Shown: positions 1 through 9,567 of the stretch, piece after piece
How the letters are laid out: each line of letters opens with the position of its first letter
Position numbering within the stretch: the first letter of the stretch is position 1
From: Hymenobacter volaticus
Lineage (GTDB): Bacteria > Bacteroidota > Bacteroidia > Cytophagales > Hymenobacteraceae
Reading direction: 5' to 3'
Length of the DNA stretch: 64,000 nt
NCBI RefSeq assembly: GCF_022921055.1
Contig: NZ_CP095061.1
Span: 1,589,501-1,653,500, forward strand
The notes under the pieces: generated by a model
Seen by the model: only the letters and a program-made list of their open reading frames with translations
The model's database searches: none
What the model was told of the DNA's origin: nothing
Program-made: the position numbers and the translations under genes

Positions 1-430
1 CCTTGTTTTGCACCTTCTCGAAATGCTGGTAGTCGTGGGTGGTACTCGACATCGAAATCAGGATGCCCTCAACTTGCGCATTCATCAGCATTTTCAAGTT
101 GGCACGCTCTTGTTTTACGTCCTCGTTGGATTGGCAAAGCATAACGTGGAAGCCAGCCTTCGAGGCCATCTTCTCGATGCCGTGCATGACAGTGGGAAAG
201 AAGTAACCGCTGATATGAGGTACTACCACGCCCAGAATGCCACTATGCCCTTTGCGCAGGCCCGCCGCCAAGTGGTTGGGCTGGTAGTTGAGCTTGATAG
301 CCATCTGCCGAACCCGCTCCTTGGTATCCTCCCGAATATTGGCATGGTCGCTTAGAGCCCGCGAAACCGTTGATACAGCTAGGCCTAGGTGCGTCGCAAT
401 GGTCGTAATGGAAGCCTGCTTGTTAGCCAA
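1..430 (-). CDS. LacI-family transcriptional regulator (N-terminal part, runs off window)
   Basis: The minus strand from 430 encodes a classic LacI/PurR start: a helix-turn-helix (SITTIATHLGLAVSTVSRAL), then the hinge region with NYQPNHLAAGLR, then the start of a periplasmic-binding-protein-like effector domain (GILGVVVPHISGYFFPTVMHGIE). Family members bind operators as dimers and respond to sugars. No in-frame ATG precedes the helix-turn-helix; the best start is TTG at 430, because a stop lies in frame just upstream. The C-terminal two thirds lie beyond base 1. It is divergent from the GH31 glycosidase at 1078, so it may control that gene; this is inference from position. Family assignment is firm, ligand unknown. 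Confidence 0.9.
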   Translation of the reverse strand, partial: MANKQASITTIATHLGLAVSTVSRALSDHANIREDTKERVRQMAIKLNYQPNHLAAGLRKGHSGILGVVVPHISGYFFPTVMHGIEKMASKAGFHVMLCQSNEDVKQERANLKMLMNAQVEGILISMSSTTHDYQHFEKVQNK

Positions 431-1077
431 TGTAGTAGCGGTTTGAATACCAGGGCTGCTTTATCTATAGTAATGGTTGGGGCTGGCAGACGCAGCGCAG
501 CTTGCCTGCCCAAGCGCTGCGTCTGCCAGCCCAACTCACTCAATATTCAGATATGGATAGCCGTAACCTGTTGAAGGCTGCATCAAGCTACCTAAATATG
601 CCAAAGTAAATAAAAGCCTGCCGGAATTGATTACCTACTTGCCGAGCTTCGTGCTTGTCTGCCGTTGCTCGATTACGAGCCTGAGCCTAGTTCAGCTTCC
701 GATAGAGCCGAAAAGAATAGAGGCAACCGCAGTGATTCGAGTGCTGGCAGAAACAATGACTTTCTAGGTTTTGGCCGTGCATTCCTTTTGCACAAGCTCA
801 TGCCAAAGACGGCTAAAACGATTCTGTGAAAAGCTTATGGGTATGCGGCTAATGTGTATTATTACGCGCCTTTGTAGTACTTCTTCTTAATAGAGGGGGC
901 ACAAACAACTGGTTTAAAAAATAGGTGAGTTAGTGCTGTTGGTTGTTTTTGAAACTTCCGACGCTATTTCATAGGTGGCTAAAACAGCGCCTATTTCTTG
1001 CTATTCATCCAAAATACTAGTGCTGCGGCAGCATGTAGCACCTTGTGTAACTCTTAACCGGCAATCGTTTGCATTTT
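431..1077. promoter_or_regulatory. Divergent intergenic region between LacI regulator and GH31 gene
   Basis: About 650 bases with no credible gene. It must hold the promoters of both divergent genes and would be the expected place for a LacI operator. The only strong structure I see is the 19-bp inverted repeat at 480-532. No confident Bacteroidetes promoter (TTTG plus TAnnTTTG) could be placed by eye. Confidence 0.4.
480..532. repeat. 19-bp perfect inverted repeat
   Basis: The arms 480-498 and 514-532 are perfect reverse complements (core CTGGCAGACGCAGCGC), separated by a 15-base loop. It lies between two divergently transcribed genes, so a terminator role makes little sense; there is also no T-run on either side. 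It could be a cruciform, a leader-RNA hairpin, or a dispersed repeat. Confidence 0.75.
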
Positions 1078-3941
1078 ATGTTCAAACAGCGCAATACCTA
1101 TAGGCTCCCCCTTCTCAGTCTCGTCTTTTTGTTGCCTGTAGGGGTAGCAATGGCTCAAAAGCCAAGTGTCAAGCAATTACAGGATGGGGTGCTTATAACT
1201 CTTTCCAAACCCAACGACAATGCAGTGCGCACCATCCGTCTGCGGGTGGTGACCGACAACATCATCCATGTGCAGGCTAGCCCCTTGGATTCGGTATCGA
1301 CTAAACAGAGCCTGATGGCCGTTGCGCCTACCGGAGCGGCGCCGAAATGGCAGTTCAAGCAGAAGAAGGGGCAGGGGATAGTAAGCACGAGTGCACTGAA
1401 CGCCACCGTTTCGCTGCCGACTGGCGAAATCGTGTTTACTGATGCCAAGGGCCGCGTTATTCTGCAGGAGCGCAAAAACGGCGGCAAGCTGTTTAAGCCA
1501 GTGGTGGTAGAAGGCGAAAAGCTGTACGAGATTGAGCAAGTGTTCGACTCCCCGCCGACGAGGGGATTTATGGCCTAGGCCAGCACCAGAACGGGGTGAT
1601 GAACTACAAAGGCCAGCAGGTGCGACTCGCCCACAACAACACCGACGTGGCGGTGCCTTTCCTCGTTTCCAATAAAAACTACGGCATTCTATGGGATAAC
1701 TACTCTATTACCAACGTCGGCGACACCCGCGACTATCAGCCACTCTACACCCTAAAACTCTACGCCAAAGATGGTACGGAAGGCTGGCTAACGGCCACCT
1801 ACGTAAAGAAAAACAAGCCGAGCGAAGTGGTAGCGCAGCGCCCCGAGTCTTCTTTGCCTTATGAATACCTAGAGGACATGAAGAACTTTCCGGCCGAGGT
1901 GAAACTAGGCGAGACCATGGCCACTTGGGAAGGCGCTATTGCTTCCAATGAAACCGGGCTGCACCACTTCCTGCTCAAAAATGCGGGCTACGCGAAGCTC
2001 TACATTGATGGCAAACTTCAGGTAAGCAAGTGGCGCCAGGCCTGGAACCCAGGCACAGCCGTGGTGGCCATCAACATGGAGAAAGGCAAAAAGTACCCGA
2101 TCAGGCTGGAGTGGGACCCGGATGGGGGCGAGTCATACTTGGGTTTGAAATGCTTGAGCCCGCTCGAAGGCCAAAGCCAGCACGAGTACGGCTTCAAATC
2201 GGAGGCCGGCCGCGACATCAACTACTACTTTGTGCAAGGCAGCAACCTAGACGAAGTAGTGAGCGGCTACCGCCGAATCACGGGCCCGGCGCCCATCATG
2301 CCGAAGTGGGCCATGGGATTTTGGCAGAGCCGGGAGCGGTACAAGACGCAAAACGAGATTCTGAACACGGCTGCCGAGTTCCGTAAGCGCCAAATCCCGA
2401 TTGATAATATCGTATTGGATTGGTCGTACTGGAAGCCGGCCGAGTGGGGCAGCCAGGAGTTCGATCCGACTCGCTTCGCCAACCCCGAGGGCATGATTAG
2501 CAAATTGCACGAGCAGAACTTGCACTTCATGATTTCGGTATGGCCGAAGGTGTACGAGGGCATCCCCACCTACACCGACTTCAATGGCAAAGGCTACCTC
2601 TACAAACGCAACATTGCTAACCGCACCAAGGACTGGATTGCGCCAGGCTATACCTCTACGTTCTACGACGCCTTCAACCCCAAAGCCCGCGACGAGTTCT
2701 GGAACTTGCTCAGCTCCAAGCTTTTCAACAAAGGGATTGATGCCTGGTGGATGGACGCCTCTGAGCCCGACATCTACTCGAATACCAATGAGGACACCCG
2801 CAAGCGCCTGATGACCCCCACGTACGCGGGTTCGGGCACCGAGTATTTCAACGGCTACCCACTGCAAAATGCGAAAGGCATCTACGAAGGGCAGCGCAAA
2901 ACGGCTCCTGACCAGCGGGTGTTCTTGCTGACGCGCTCGGCCTACGCGGGCTCGCAGCGGTACGCGGCGGCTATTTGGAGTGGCGATATTGGTTCACGAT
3001 GGGAAGACTTCAAAAACCAGATTTCGGCTGGCCTGAACTTCTCGCTTTCTGGTATACCGTACTGGACCTCTGATATTGGGGGCTTCGCGGTGGAGCGACG
3101 CTACGAAAAGCCGAATGACAAAGACTTAGAAGAATGGCGGGAACTCAACGCGCGTTGGTACCAGTACGGCGCGTTTTGCCCACTATTCCGGGCGCACGGC
3201 CAGTTTCCGTTCCGCGAGATTTACAACATTGCCCCCGAAACGCACCCGGCCTACCAAAGCATGTTGTACTACAACAAGCTGCGTTACCGCCTAATGCCCT
3301 ACATCTATTCGCTGGCCGGGCAGACGCACCACCAAAACTCCACCATCATGCGGGGCTTGGTAATGGACTTCAGCGCGGACCCGGCCGTCAAGAGTATCGG
3401 CGAAGAGTTTATGTTTGGGCCGAGCTTGCTGGTAGCACCCGTAACCGAGTACCAGGCTCGGTCGCAGAAGCTGTATCTGCCGGCAACCACCGGCTGGTTT
3501 AACTTCTACAGTGGGAAGTACGTGCCCGGCGGCCAGCAAATCACGGAGGAGGCGCCCCTGGAGCGCATGCCGCTTTATGTGAAAGAAGGCTCGATTGTGC
3601 CTTTCGGCCCGGAAATTCAGCACACCTCCGAGAAGCCCACCGAGCCGGTTACGCTGTATGTGTATACTGGCAAAGACGCCAGCTTCTCGTTGTATGAGGA
3701 TGAAGGCGTGAACTACAACTACGAGAAAGGCTCGTTTGCCACTATCCCCACCTCATACGACGAGAAAACCAAGACCTTGACCATTGGCGAGCGGAAAGGC
3801 ACTTTCCCAGGCATGCAAACCGAGCGGACTTTCAATGTGGTGTGGGTAACCAAAGACAAGCCAACCCCCATCGACTTCACGGCCGCCCCCGTTAAAACCG
3901 TCACGTATTCAGGAAGCGCCGTCACCGTCAAGATGGACTAA
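1078..3941 (+). CDS. GH31 alpha-glycosidase with PA14 insertion, alpha-xylosidase-like (frameshifted)
   Basis: A secreted glycoside hydrolase of family 31, about 954 residues once repaired. ATG at 1078 opens a signal peptide (MFKQRNTYRLPLLSLVFLLP...AMAQ). An N-terminal GH31 beta-sandwich follows, interrupted by a PA14-type domain (roughly 1790-2170; TWEGAIASNETGLHHF, YAKLYIDGK), then the TIM barrel. The catalytic nucleophile is the Asp in WWMDASEPD (about residue 560) and the acid/base the Asp in WSGDIGSRWED (about 637). The PA14 insertion is known from Bacteroidetes and Cellvibrio xyloglucan alpha-xylosidases, so that activity is likely but not proven. One base is missing near 1550-1554: the first frame ends in a stop at 1578, and adding one C or G restores FDSPADEGIYGLGQHQNGV. 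Probably a sequencing error, otherwise a pseudogene. A bidirectional hairpin terminator follows. Confidence 0.9.
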
Positions 3942-3964
3942 CGTCTCATTCTTGATTGATTACT

Positions 3965-4012
3965 GCATACAAAAAGGGTCCTGCTAGCTTAGTAGGACCC
4001 TTTTTGTATGCA
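3965..4012 (+). terminator. Rho-independent terminator after GH31 gene
   Basis: Perfect 18-bp stem (GCATACAAAAAGGGTCCT and its reverse complement) with a short loop, A-rich on the left and T-rich on the right, 23 bases after the GH31 stop. Confidence 0.85.
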
Positions 4013-4078
4013 TTCTTTGAACTAGTGGTAAGGTTTGCTTCCGTCTCAGCTGTTGGGGTTGGAGGTGGCGTTGTCTCA

Positions 4079-4236
4079 GAACGTCATGCTGAGCACTGTC
4101 CAGCAAGCACTGTATGTGCTGCCACTGCTAAATTACGTGTCATGCTGAGCGGAGTCGAAGCATCTCGCGTGCTGATGTTGTGGCCCTAATCGGGTTTACC
4201 ACACTAGCGAGATGCTTCGACAAGCTCAGCATGATG
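4079..4236. repeat. Dispersed intergenic repeat copies (GTCATGCTGAGC type), one inverted pair
   Basis: A 12-14 base core, GTCATGCTGAGC, occurs at about 4082, again at about 4139 extended with GAGTCGAAGCATCTCGC, and in reverse complement at about 4206-4236 (GCGAGATGCTTCGAC..GCTCAGCATGA). The second and third copies form an imperfect dyad of about 30-bp arms. Similar elements are, as far as I recall, common between genes in Hymenobacter genomes. The rest of 4237-4453 holds nothing I can identify. Confidence 0.6.
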
Positions 4237-4453
4237 TTCTGGTTGGGTTGTCAACTTCAGCACGCAAGATTCTTTGGCAAGCGGACGCTAGGTGAAGCAT
4301 TGAGGTCATGTTGTGTTGATTGTTCTGATGTGGGTCAACCACTCTAGCGCCTTCAGCTGAAGCGAGACTAGCTGTTAACTCTCTGGTCTGCTATCTTCAA
4401 ACTTGAAACTCAGATAACCGCCTAGTTTTAGGCTGCTTCTTATGTTTTACGGC

Positions 4454-5434
4454 CTATTCACCTGGATAGCGGAGACCGATTTGCTGCCGGATGGTATCTA
4501 GTAGCTGCATCAGTTCTTGGCTGAATTGCAGCGGCAACAGGGGGCTTTCAGTAAGACCTTGTTCGAGGCACTCTTGCACGTGCTGAGCTTCATAATGGTA
4601 GCCGTAGCCTTGCTTTTCGCAGGGAATTACCTCAGGCTCTTGGCCCGTTAGGTGCAGGGTGATACCATTGGCCGCGTGAAACCGACCAGTAAGATGCAGC
4701 TGCCCCTTGGAGCCGTAGATGATGCACTGATTGTCGGTCTGGGCGGCTAAGGTGGAAAACAAGCTGGCCGTTGCGCCGCTGGCATACGATAAGACCATGG
4801 CACAGGTCAGGTCGACGCCGGTGCCGGCGGGCACGGACACGGCTTTTATGTCCTGAGGTTCACCTAAGAAGAGCTTGCTAATGAAAAGCGGATAGACACC
4901 AATATCTAACAGGGAGCCTCCGGCCAAGGCAGGGTTGAAGAGGCGGGCTTCGGGCTGATAGGATGCCACAAAACCGAAGTCAGCGGCCAAGTGCTTCACT
5001 TCCCCGATGGTGCCAGTCGCTACCAACTCCAGGGCCTTGTTGATGGCCGGGAAAAAGCGCGTCCAGAAGGCTTCCATCAGAAAAACGCCTTTTTCCCGCG
5101 CCGTGCTAATCATTTCTTGGCTTTGGCGGGCGTTGAGGGCAAAAGCTTTTTCGCATAGTACTGGCAGGCCGCCCCGTAGGCAAAGCAGTGTGTGGGCGTG
5201 GTGCTCGGAATGCGGCGTGGCAACGTAAACCGCGTCGATGTCGGGTACCGCTAGCAATTCTTCGTAGCTGCCCACGGCGTGGGGCGCCCCAAATTTGGCG
5301 GCAAACTCTTGGGCCTTAGCGGCGCTTCGGGAGGCCACGGCATGTAGCCGCGCGTTGGGCAACAAGGCTAAGCTTTCGGCGAACTTGTGGGCGATGTGGC
5401 CCGGGCCCAGGATGGCCCAGTTGAATGTGCGCAT
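4454..5434 (-). CDS. Gfo/Idh/MocA family NAD(P)-dependent oxidoreductase
   Basis: 326 residues, the usual length for the family. The N-terminus is a Rossmann fold with the dinucleotide loop WAILGPGHIAHKFA, followed by VYVATPHSEHH and the conserved CEKAFALN, where the Lys is the equivalent of the catalytic EKP lysine. The C-terminal half (GGSLLDIGVYPLFISKLFLG) is the substrate-binding alpha/beta domain. The sequence style is closest to the dihydrodiol dehydrogenase/glucose-fructose oxidoreductase branch, which oxidises or reduces sugars and related alcohols in the cytosol. The substrate cannot be told. It is convergent with the GH31 gene and 385 bases from the next minus-strand gene (tag) upstream of it, so probably monocistronic. 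Confidence 0.88.
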   Translation of the reverse strand: MRTFNWAILGPGHIAHKFAESLALLPNARLHAVASRSAAKAQEFAAKFGAPHAVGSYEELLAVPDIDAVYVATPHSEHHAHTLLCLRGGLPVLCEKAFALNARQSQEMISTAREKGVFLMEAFWTRFFPAINKALELVATGTIGEVKHLAADFGFVASYQPEARLFNPALAGGSLLDIGVYPLFISKLFLGEPQDIKAVSVPAGTGVDLTCAMVLSYASGATASLFSTLAAQTDNQCIIYGSKGQLHLTGRFHAANGITLHLTGQEPEVIPCEKQGYGYHYEAQHVQECLEQGLTESPLLPLQFSQELMQLLDTIRQQIGLRYPGE

Positions 5435-5513
5435 ACGATCAGGATCAGGTAGCAGATGAGGCTAAAGGTAGCGGCTCTGAATTTGTAGCAACGATGTAGC
5501 TCAGCGCAGGGTG

Positions 5514-6128
5514 CTATGCTGCCAGCGCGGCGCACTCGGCGTGCCGCGGACAGCTGAGCAGATGGTCGTTGACAAGGCCAGCCGTCTGCAAAATGTTGTA
5601 GCAGGTCACGGGACCGGTCATCACAAAGCCGCGCTTCTTGAGGTCTTTGCTCATGGCTTCACTCTGGGGCGTGGAAAGCGGGATGGGGTCGGTGGCGCTT
5701 CGTTGATTGTCGAGGGTCTGGCCGCCTACGTACTGGTAGAAGAAAGCAAGTAGTTCATCGTCGCCACCTACTTGCTGGCGCAGGCGCAGCCACGCTTGCG
5801 CGTTGAGCACGGTGGCTTCTAGCTTGCGCCGGTTGCGCAGAATGCGCGGGTTTAGCAGCAGTTCGGCTATGTCGTCTTCGCCGAAACGAGCCAGCCGCTC
5901 CGGATCGAAGTTGGCCAGTAATTCCCGAAATCCTTCGCGTCGCTTCAGCACCACCGGAAAATCAAAGCCCAACTGAAATGTGTGTAGCACGAGGTATTCA
6001 AACAGAATGCCGGCTTCGGCTACGGGTTCACCCCACTCGTGGTCATGGAAATCGCGCAGCAGGTCGTTGTGGTCGGCCCAGGGGCAACGCCCGTCGGGAG
6101 GAGTAGGTGGGAGGTTGGGCAGTATCAT
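5514..6128 (-). CDS. tag: DNA-3-methyladenine glycosylase I
   Basis: 204 residues. This enzyme removes 3-methyladenine from alkylated DNA as the first step of base excision repair. The fold is the helix-hairpin-helix superfamily with a zinc snap: Cys15 (RCPWADHND), His28 (FHDHEWGEP), His189 and Cys193 (NDHLLSCPRH), with the same spacing as Cys4/His17/His175/Cys179 of Escherichia coli Tag. The family blocks FEYLVLHTFQLGF and SKDLKKRGFVMTGPVTCYNILQTAG are clear. ATG at 6128 gives a slightly longer N-terminus than E. coli. It ends close to the oxidoreductase start (79 bases) and could be co-transcribed with it. Confidence 0.95.
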   Translation of the reverse strand: MILPNLPPTPPDGRCPWADHNDLLRDFHDHEWGEPVAEAGILFEYLVLHTFQLGFDFPVVLKRREGFRELLANFDPERLARFGEDDIAELLLNPRILRNRRKLEATVLNAQAWLRLRQQVGGDDELLAFFYQYVGGQTLDNQRSATDPIPLSTPQSEAMSKDLKKRGFVMTGPVTCYNILQTAGLVNDHLLSCPRHAECAALAA

Positions 6129-6272
6129 AGCAAACGGGGACAGACTAAGCAGTAGTTCTGCTACGGCTACTGCCGCGTCTGTGGTTACCCGCGCGCTATT
6201 TCAGTGGCGCTAAGAAAGCGTATGCCGCGTTTTAGGAGTAGCATTCTACTAGTTGGGTAGTGGTCTAACACA

Positions 6273-6319
6273 CTTGAGCCTGGCTCCGCTGCGGGCTTTG
6301 CAGTAGTGCCAGGCTCAAG
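6273..6319 (-). terminator. Hairpin downstream of the FISUMP lipoprotein gene
   Basis: Arms CTTGAGCCTGGC (6273-6284) and GCCAGGCTCAAG (6308-6319) pair perfectly around a 23-base loop, 46 bases past the stop at 6365 of the minus-strand gene. There is no T-run, so it may act as a factor-dependent end or mRNA stabiliser. Confidence 0.55.
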
Positions 6320-6364
6320 GTTAGTTACAGAAAAAGGCCTTTCTACCTAGCCTACCGTATCGGC

Positions 6365-7593
6365 CTATTTATCTTTCACAAACCGAACCGGGAGGTGAGG
6401 CGGGAAATAGCCGACTTGATAAGTGCCAAATCGGGCGTAGGTATCACTCGGCAGCTGAATGAGTTTGAAGGCAACCGGATTGTCTCGCTCGTCTTTTTCC
6501 GAGGTCCACAGCAGGCAGTTCGATCCTTCGCCGTGCGGGTTACCATCGAGTACCAGCAAATTTCCGGGTACTGCATTGAAGCCCGACTTGTTGTTGGCAT
6601 AGCCATCTTGCTTGAGCCAGCCCGTAGTGGCCATCAACTGGCCCAGCAGGCGCTTAGACTGCAGGTCTTCGCCGTCAGTGCTTTCCAGATAAGGGTCGAA
6701 TGCAATGCCTTGGGACTTAATCAGCTTGATGTAGTCTTGTTTGGTTGGAATCCGCCAGCCAGTTGGCACTTGAATACTGGGTAGGTCGGCAAACTTCATA
6801 AACGTACCGTAGTGCGGTTTCGAGCCATTCGTCATGCCACCAGGCCCGGCGTAGTTCACCGACATCCACTCCTGGTCGCCGATGGTTACGGTGGGATAGT
6901 AGAGGCTGCCAATCTTGACGTGCGTGCCCGACGTGGGAGGCGTGGTGTACAAGCCGCCGGGGGAGTGCCATTGCCGGGCGTGGTAGTGCCTACTTTGCGG
7001 TACTTCACCGAGTACTGATTGCCGCCGTCCGTGCGCTTTGCTTCGAGGTAATTGGTGGCCGAAGCAAACGTAGTGGCCTGTGGGTCAACTAACACGCTGA
7101 AGTAGGAGCGTAGATCTTCCACCCGGATAGGCGACTCTTTGTAACCCGAATACTTGTTGCTGAACACCCGCATCTTGCCGGATTGGGCGTGGAAGCGCAA
7201 CGAACGAGGATTGGTTTTGTATTCCAAGCTGCCCACAACTCTGTAGAAGTAGCGCTTGACTTCATCTGCGGAGTTCATTACTTCGGTGGTGTATTCCACG
7301 GCGCTCTTGCCGTCGTTGGTGAACACCATCGTGCGGAATTCCTTGAAGCCCTGTTCGCCCTGGAAGGTGCCCGCATCCCAATTGGCAGTCAACGGACCAT
7401 CGTTGTTGTCGGCAAACCACGTGCCGGCCATTTCTTCAGGAATAGAGGTCGTGGGGGTATCTTTTATTATTGGCTCCTCTTCGTTGGGAGGCGGCGTGGT
7501 CGTGGTGGGTTCGGGGTCGTCTTCGCGGCAGGCGCCGAGCAAGGAAGTGCAGGTTGCGAGCAGCAACAGCGAGTTTTTGAGACGGAGTAGCAT
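6365..7593 (-). CDS. Lipoprotein with FISUMP-type C-terminal domain (frameshifted)
   Basis: About 409 residues after repair. The N-terminus is a lipoprotein signal (LLLLATCTSLLGAC, lipobox LGAC) followed by a Thr/Pro/Glu-rich linker, so the protein is expected on the periplasmic or outer face of a membrane. The middle (GTWFADNNDGPLTANWD, YFYRVVGSLEYKTN) resembles a lipocalin-like or unassigned beta domain. The C-terminal 195 residues match the Fibrobacter succinogenes major paralogous (FISUMP) style: IGDQEWMSVNY, PTGWRIPTKQDY, LLWTSEKD, FVKD. One base is missing in the G run at 6959-6963: the first frame drifts to CTPRLPRRAR and stops, while one more base gives GTPPGGLYTTPPTSGT. Function unknown; such domains are common on Bacteroidetes surface proteins. 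Confidence 0.75.
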
Positions 7594-7756
7594 GGAAAGG
7601 AAGGCAATAGAGGTATTTTAGTGAAAAGATGAATGCCGAAAAGCTGTTGGCTGGCGCTGGACAAGGGTGGTGGGCTGTTTGGAAGACACAACCGTACTGC
7701 CTAGACCTACACTTAAGCAGTCCTCTGGCGAGTCAGCATTTCCGGCTCTAAGGGCT

Positions 7757-8170
7757 TTAGTGGCGTTTTGCTTTGCCGCCCGGAGCAACTGGTGCTGACG
7801 GAGCCGCGGTGGCAGTTGGGGCGACGGGCGCAACTGGCGCGCTTGCTGTTGGCGCTACCGGCGCCACTGGAGCAGTAGCAGTAGGCGCCGCTGGCGCCGC
7901 ATAAGGCACCGTGGCAGTAGGAGCCAGCACGCGCGGTGCGGGTTTATAAATAGCTCCTGTAGCGAAATCGACGGCGAGGCTCGGCCAGAACAGCAGCACA
8001 TCGGCAACGAGAGCCCCCACCCGGATTTCACGGGAAGGCTGACCAGGGGCTGGTGGGGTTTTCTGATAAGCCGTTACGCGGCCCCCAAACAGAGTGGCAC
8101 AGCTGGAAAGAGAGCCAGCTAGTACCGTAGCAGTGGCAATGGAGTAGATCAGTTTTTTAAAAGTTTTCAT
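7757..8170 (-). CDS. Small lipoprotein with Pro/Ala/Val repeat tail
   Basis: 137 residues from the ATG at 8170, chosen because it opens a lipoprotein signal peptide (MKTFKKLIYSIATATVLAG..SSC). The open frame extends further upstream but that part has no signal character. The mature part starts ATLFGGRVTAYQ, contains one hydrophobic stretch (ALVADVLLFWPSLAVDFATG), as in small Bacteroidetes lipoproteins of the P-loop-free YceK-like kind. The last 50 residues are low-complexity repeats of APVAPVAPTA. The repeat tail may span periplasm or peptidoglycan; this is inference. No enzyme motif is visible. Confidence 0.7.
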   Translation of the reverse strand: MKTFKKLIYSIATATVLAGSLSSCATLFGGRVTAYQKTPPAPGQPSREIRVGALVADVLLFWPSLAVDFATGAIYKPAPRVLAPTATVPYAAPAAPTATAPVAPVAPTASAPVAPVAPTATAAPSAPVAPGGKAKRH

Positions 8171-8407
8171 AGGTACGGAAGGGTAAAAGGATTGAAAAAA
8201 TGAGACAAAGGATTCCCTAAGCGGCCCGCAAGCCGCTTTTATAGGATCAGGAAAAGGAAGTGGAACTACTGCTGCGCCGCGGACCCCGTCGTCAGGTATG
8301 TGAAGAGGGATGCTTGTAAGCGGGCTTCTGGTGTGCGCTGAAAGTTCAGGCGCTAGCCCGACGGGATTCAACTACGTGGCAGGTACATACGAGCCCAGAG
8401 TGACGCA

Positions 8408-9328
8408 CTACGACTTAATCAACCGCTGTACTACCACACCTTTGGGCGTATCGAGGTGCAGGAGGTACAAGCCTGCCGGTTGGCTTTGCAGGTCTATGGT
8501 GCGAGGCGGGTTGGTGCGCGAATAGGCTTGGCGCAACACGGTGCGGCCTTGAGCATCGGTTACGGTGAGCGTCGTGCCAACGAGTTCGGCCTCGCGCCCC
8601 GTAGCAGTTAGCGTGAAAAGACCCGTGGCACTTGGGTTAGGATACACTTGCACATCCTTGGCCAGCGACTCGTTGCGAGTAGCGGCCACTGTGCCAGTAA
8701 AAGCAATGTTGTCGAGGTAGAGGGCATTGCCAAGCGTAAAGCTTTCAGCCGTCGCCGAATCGAAAAGCAGGAACACCGAGTCGGGAGTTGCTGTAGACAG
8801 GTAGCGTAAGGGTAAGCTCATCAAAGTATAAGAGCTTGGCGCGCTTCTAAGCAACGATTCTGTTCCGCCTACCACCTCCCGATGCCCGTTGACATATCGG
8901 GTCAGTGCTACCACCACGCGGGCCGAATCGTCGGCAATGTTGGTGCCGGTTTGCTTGTAGTGAAACTGCAGATGGGTGGGGCGACTCGTGAAAGGCACAC
9001 CCAAGAACTCCTCAGATTCTAGATCGGGCAAAGTGCCCAACGCCAGAAAACCTCCTGTTGCCAGTCCTCCAAACAGGGCTTTGTTTTCCAGCTTCACGGC
9101 GAAGGTGCCGCTTTGCTTATCGGAAGTTTTGCTTACGGCGTTGGAAATTACCGGTACCCCAATGGCGTCGAGTAGGTCGTCGGTGGTAGACCAATTGACG
9201 GGCCGCTCGGATCCGTTGCGCTGCTCCCAGTTTTCAAGATTGCCATTAGGTACAGCCTGGGCCGAAGCCTTACCAGTGGCACACAGGCTAAGCACGGCTA
9301 CAGCAAGTTTGTACAAAGTTTTTTTCAT
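8408..9328 (-). CDS. Secreted T9SS sorting-domain protein with PCMD-like domain
   Basis: 306 residues. A signal peptide (MKKTLYKLAVAVLSLCATGKASAQ) is followed by a jelly-roll domain (VPNGNLENWEQRNGSERPVNWST, LQFHYKQTG, LYLDNIAFTG) that resembles the putative carbohydrate metabolism domain of Bacteroidetes. The last about 80 residues are a textbook type IX sorting domain: VQVYPNPSATGLFTL, VTDAQGRTVLRQ, IDLQSQPAGLYLLHL, VVVQRLIKS. The protein should be exported across the outer membrane and its tail removed by the PorU sortase. Binding partner or substrate is not evident. Next gene upstream on the strand is the PDZ hydrolase, 239 bases away. Confidence 0.88.
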   Translation of the reverse strand: MKKTLYKLAVAVLSLCATGKASAQAVPNGNLENWEQRNGSERPVNWSTTDDLLDAIGVPVISNAVSKTSDKQSGTFAVKLENKALFGGLATGGFLALGTLPDLESEEFLGVPFTSRPTHLQFHYKQTGTNIADDSARVVVALTRYVNGHREVVGGTESLLRSAPSSYTLMSLPLRYLSTATPDSVFLLFDSATAESFTLGNALYLDNIAFTGTVAATRNESLAKDVQVYPNPSATGLFTLTATGREAELVGTTLTVTDAQGRTVLRQAYSRTNPPRTIDLQSQPAGLYLLHLDTPKGVVVQRLIKS

Positions 9329-9567
9329 AAGAAGTAAGAGAAAGAGTGAACAAGGAAAGCAGCCCTAGCAGCGCAATGGCGCAGTTTTAGCAAGCACAGA
9401 TGGTGCGTATAACAAGTGCTGAGAACCGAACAAGCAAGGGCATAAAGGGCCCTTCAGCCGCGGAATTGCCGCGCTTCGCTTTGTCAATCATGTGGTTGGA
9501 ATAGCCCTAAGGCTAGCGTGTCTGTCGAGGCGTTGTTGGTACTCTCCTAAGGCCGACGAGTGGCACT

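Noticed and set aside
2247..2867. 206-codon minus-strand open frame
   Set aside because: Antisense to the GH31 catalytic domain; no recognisable protein features.
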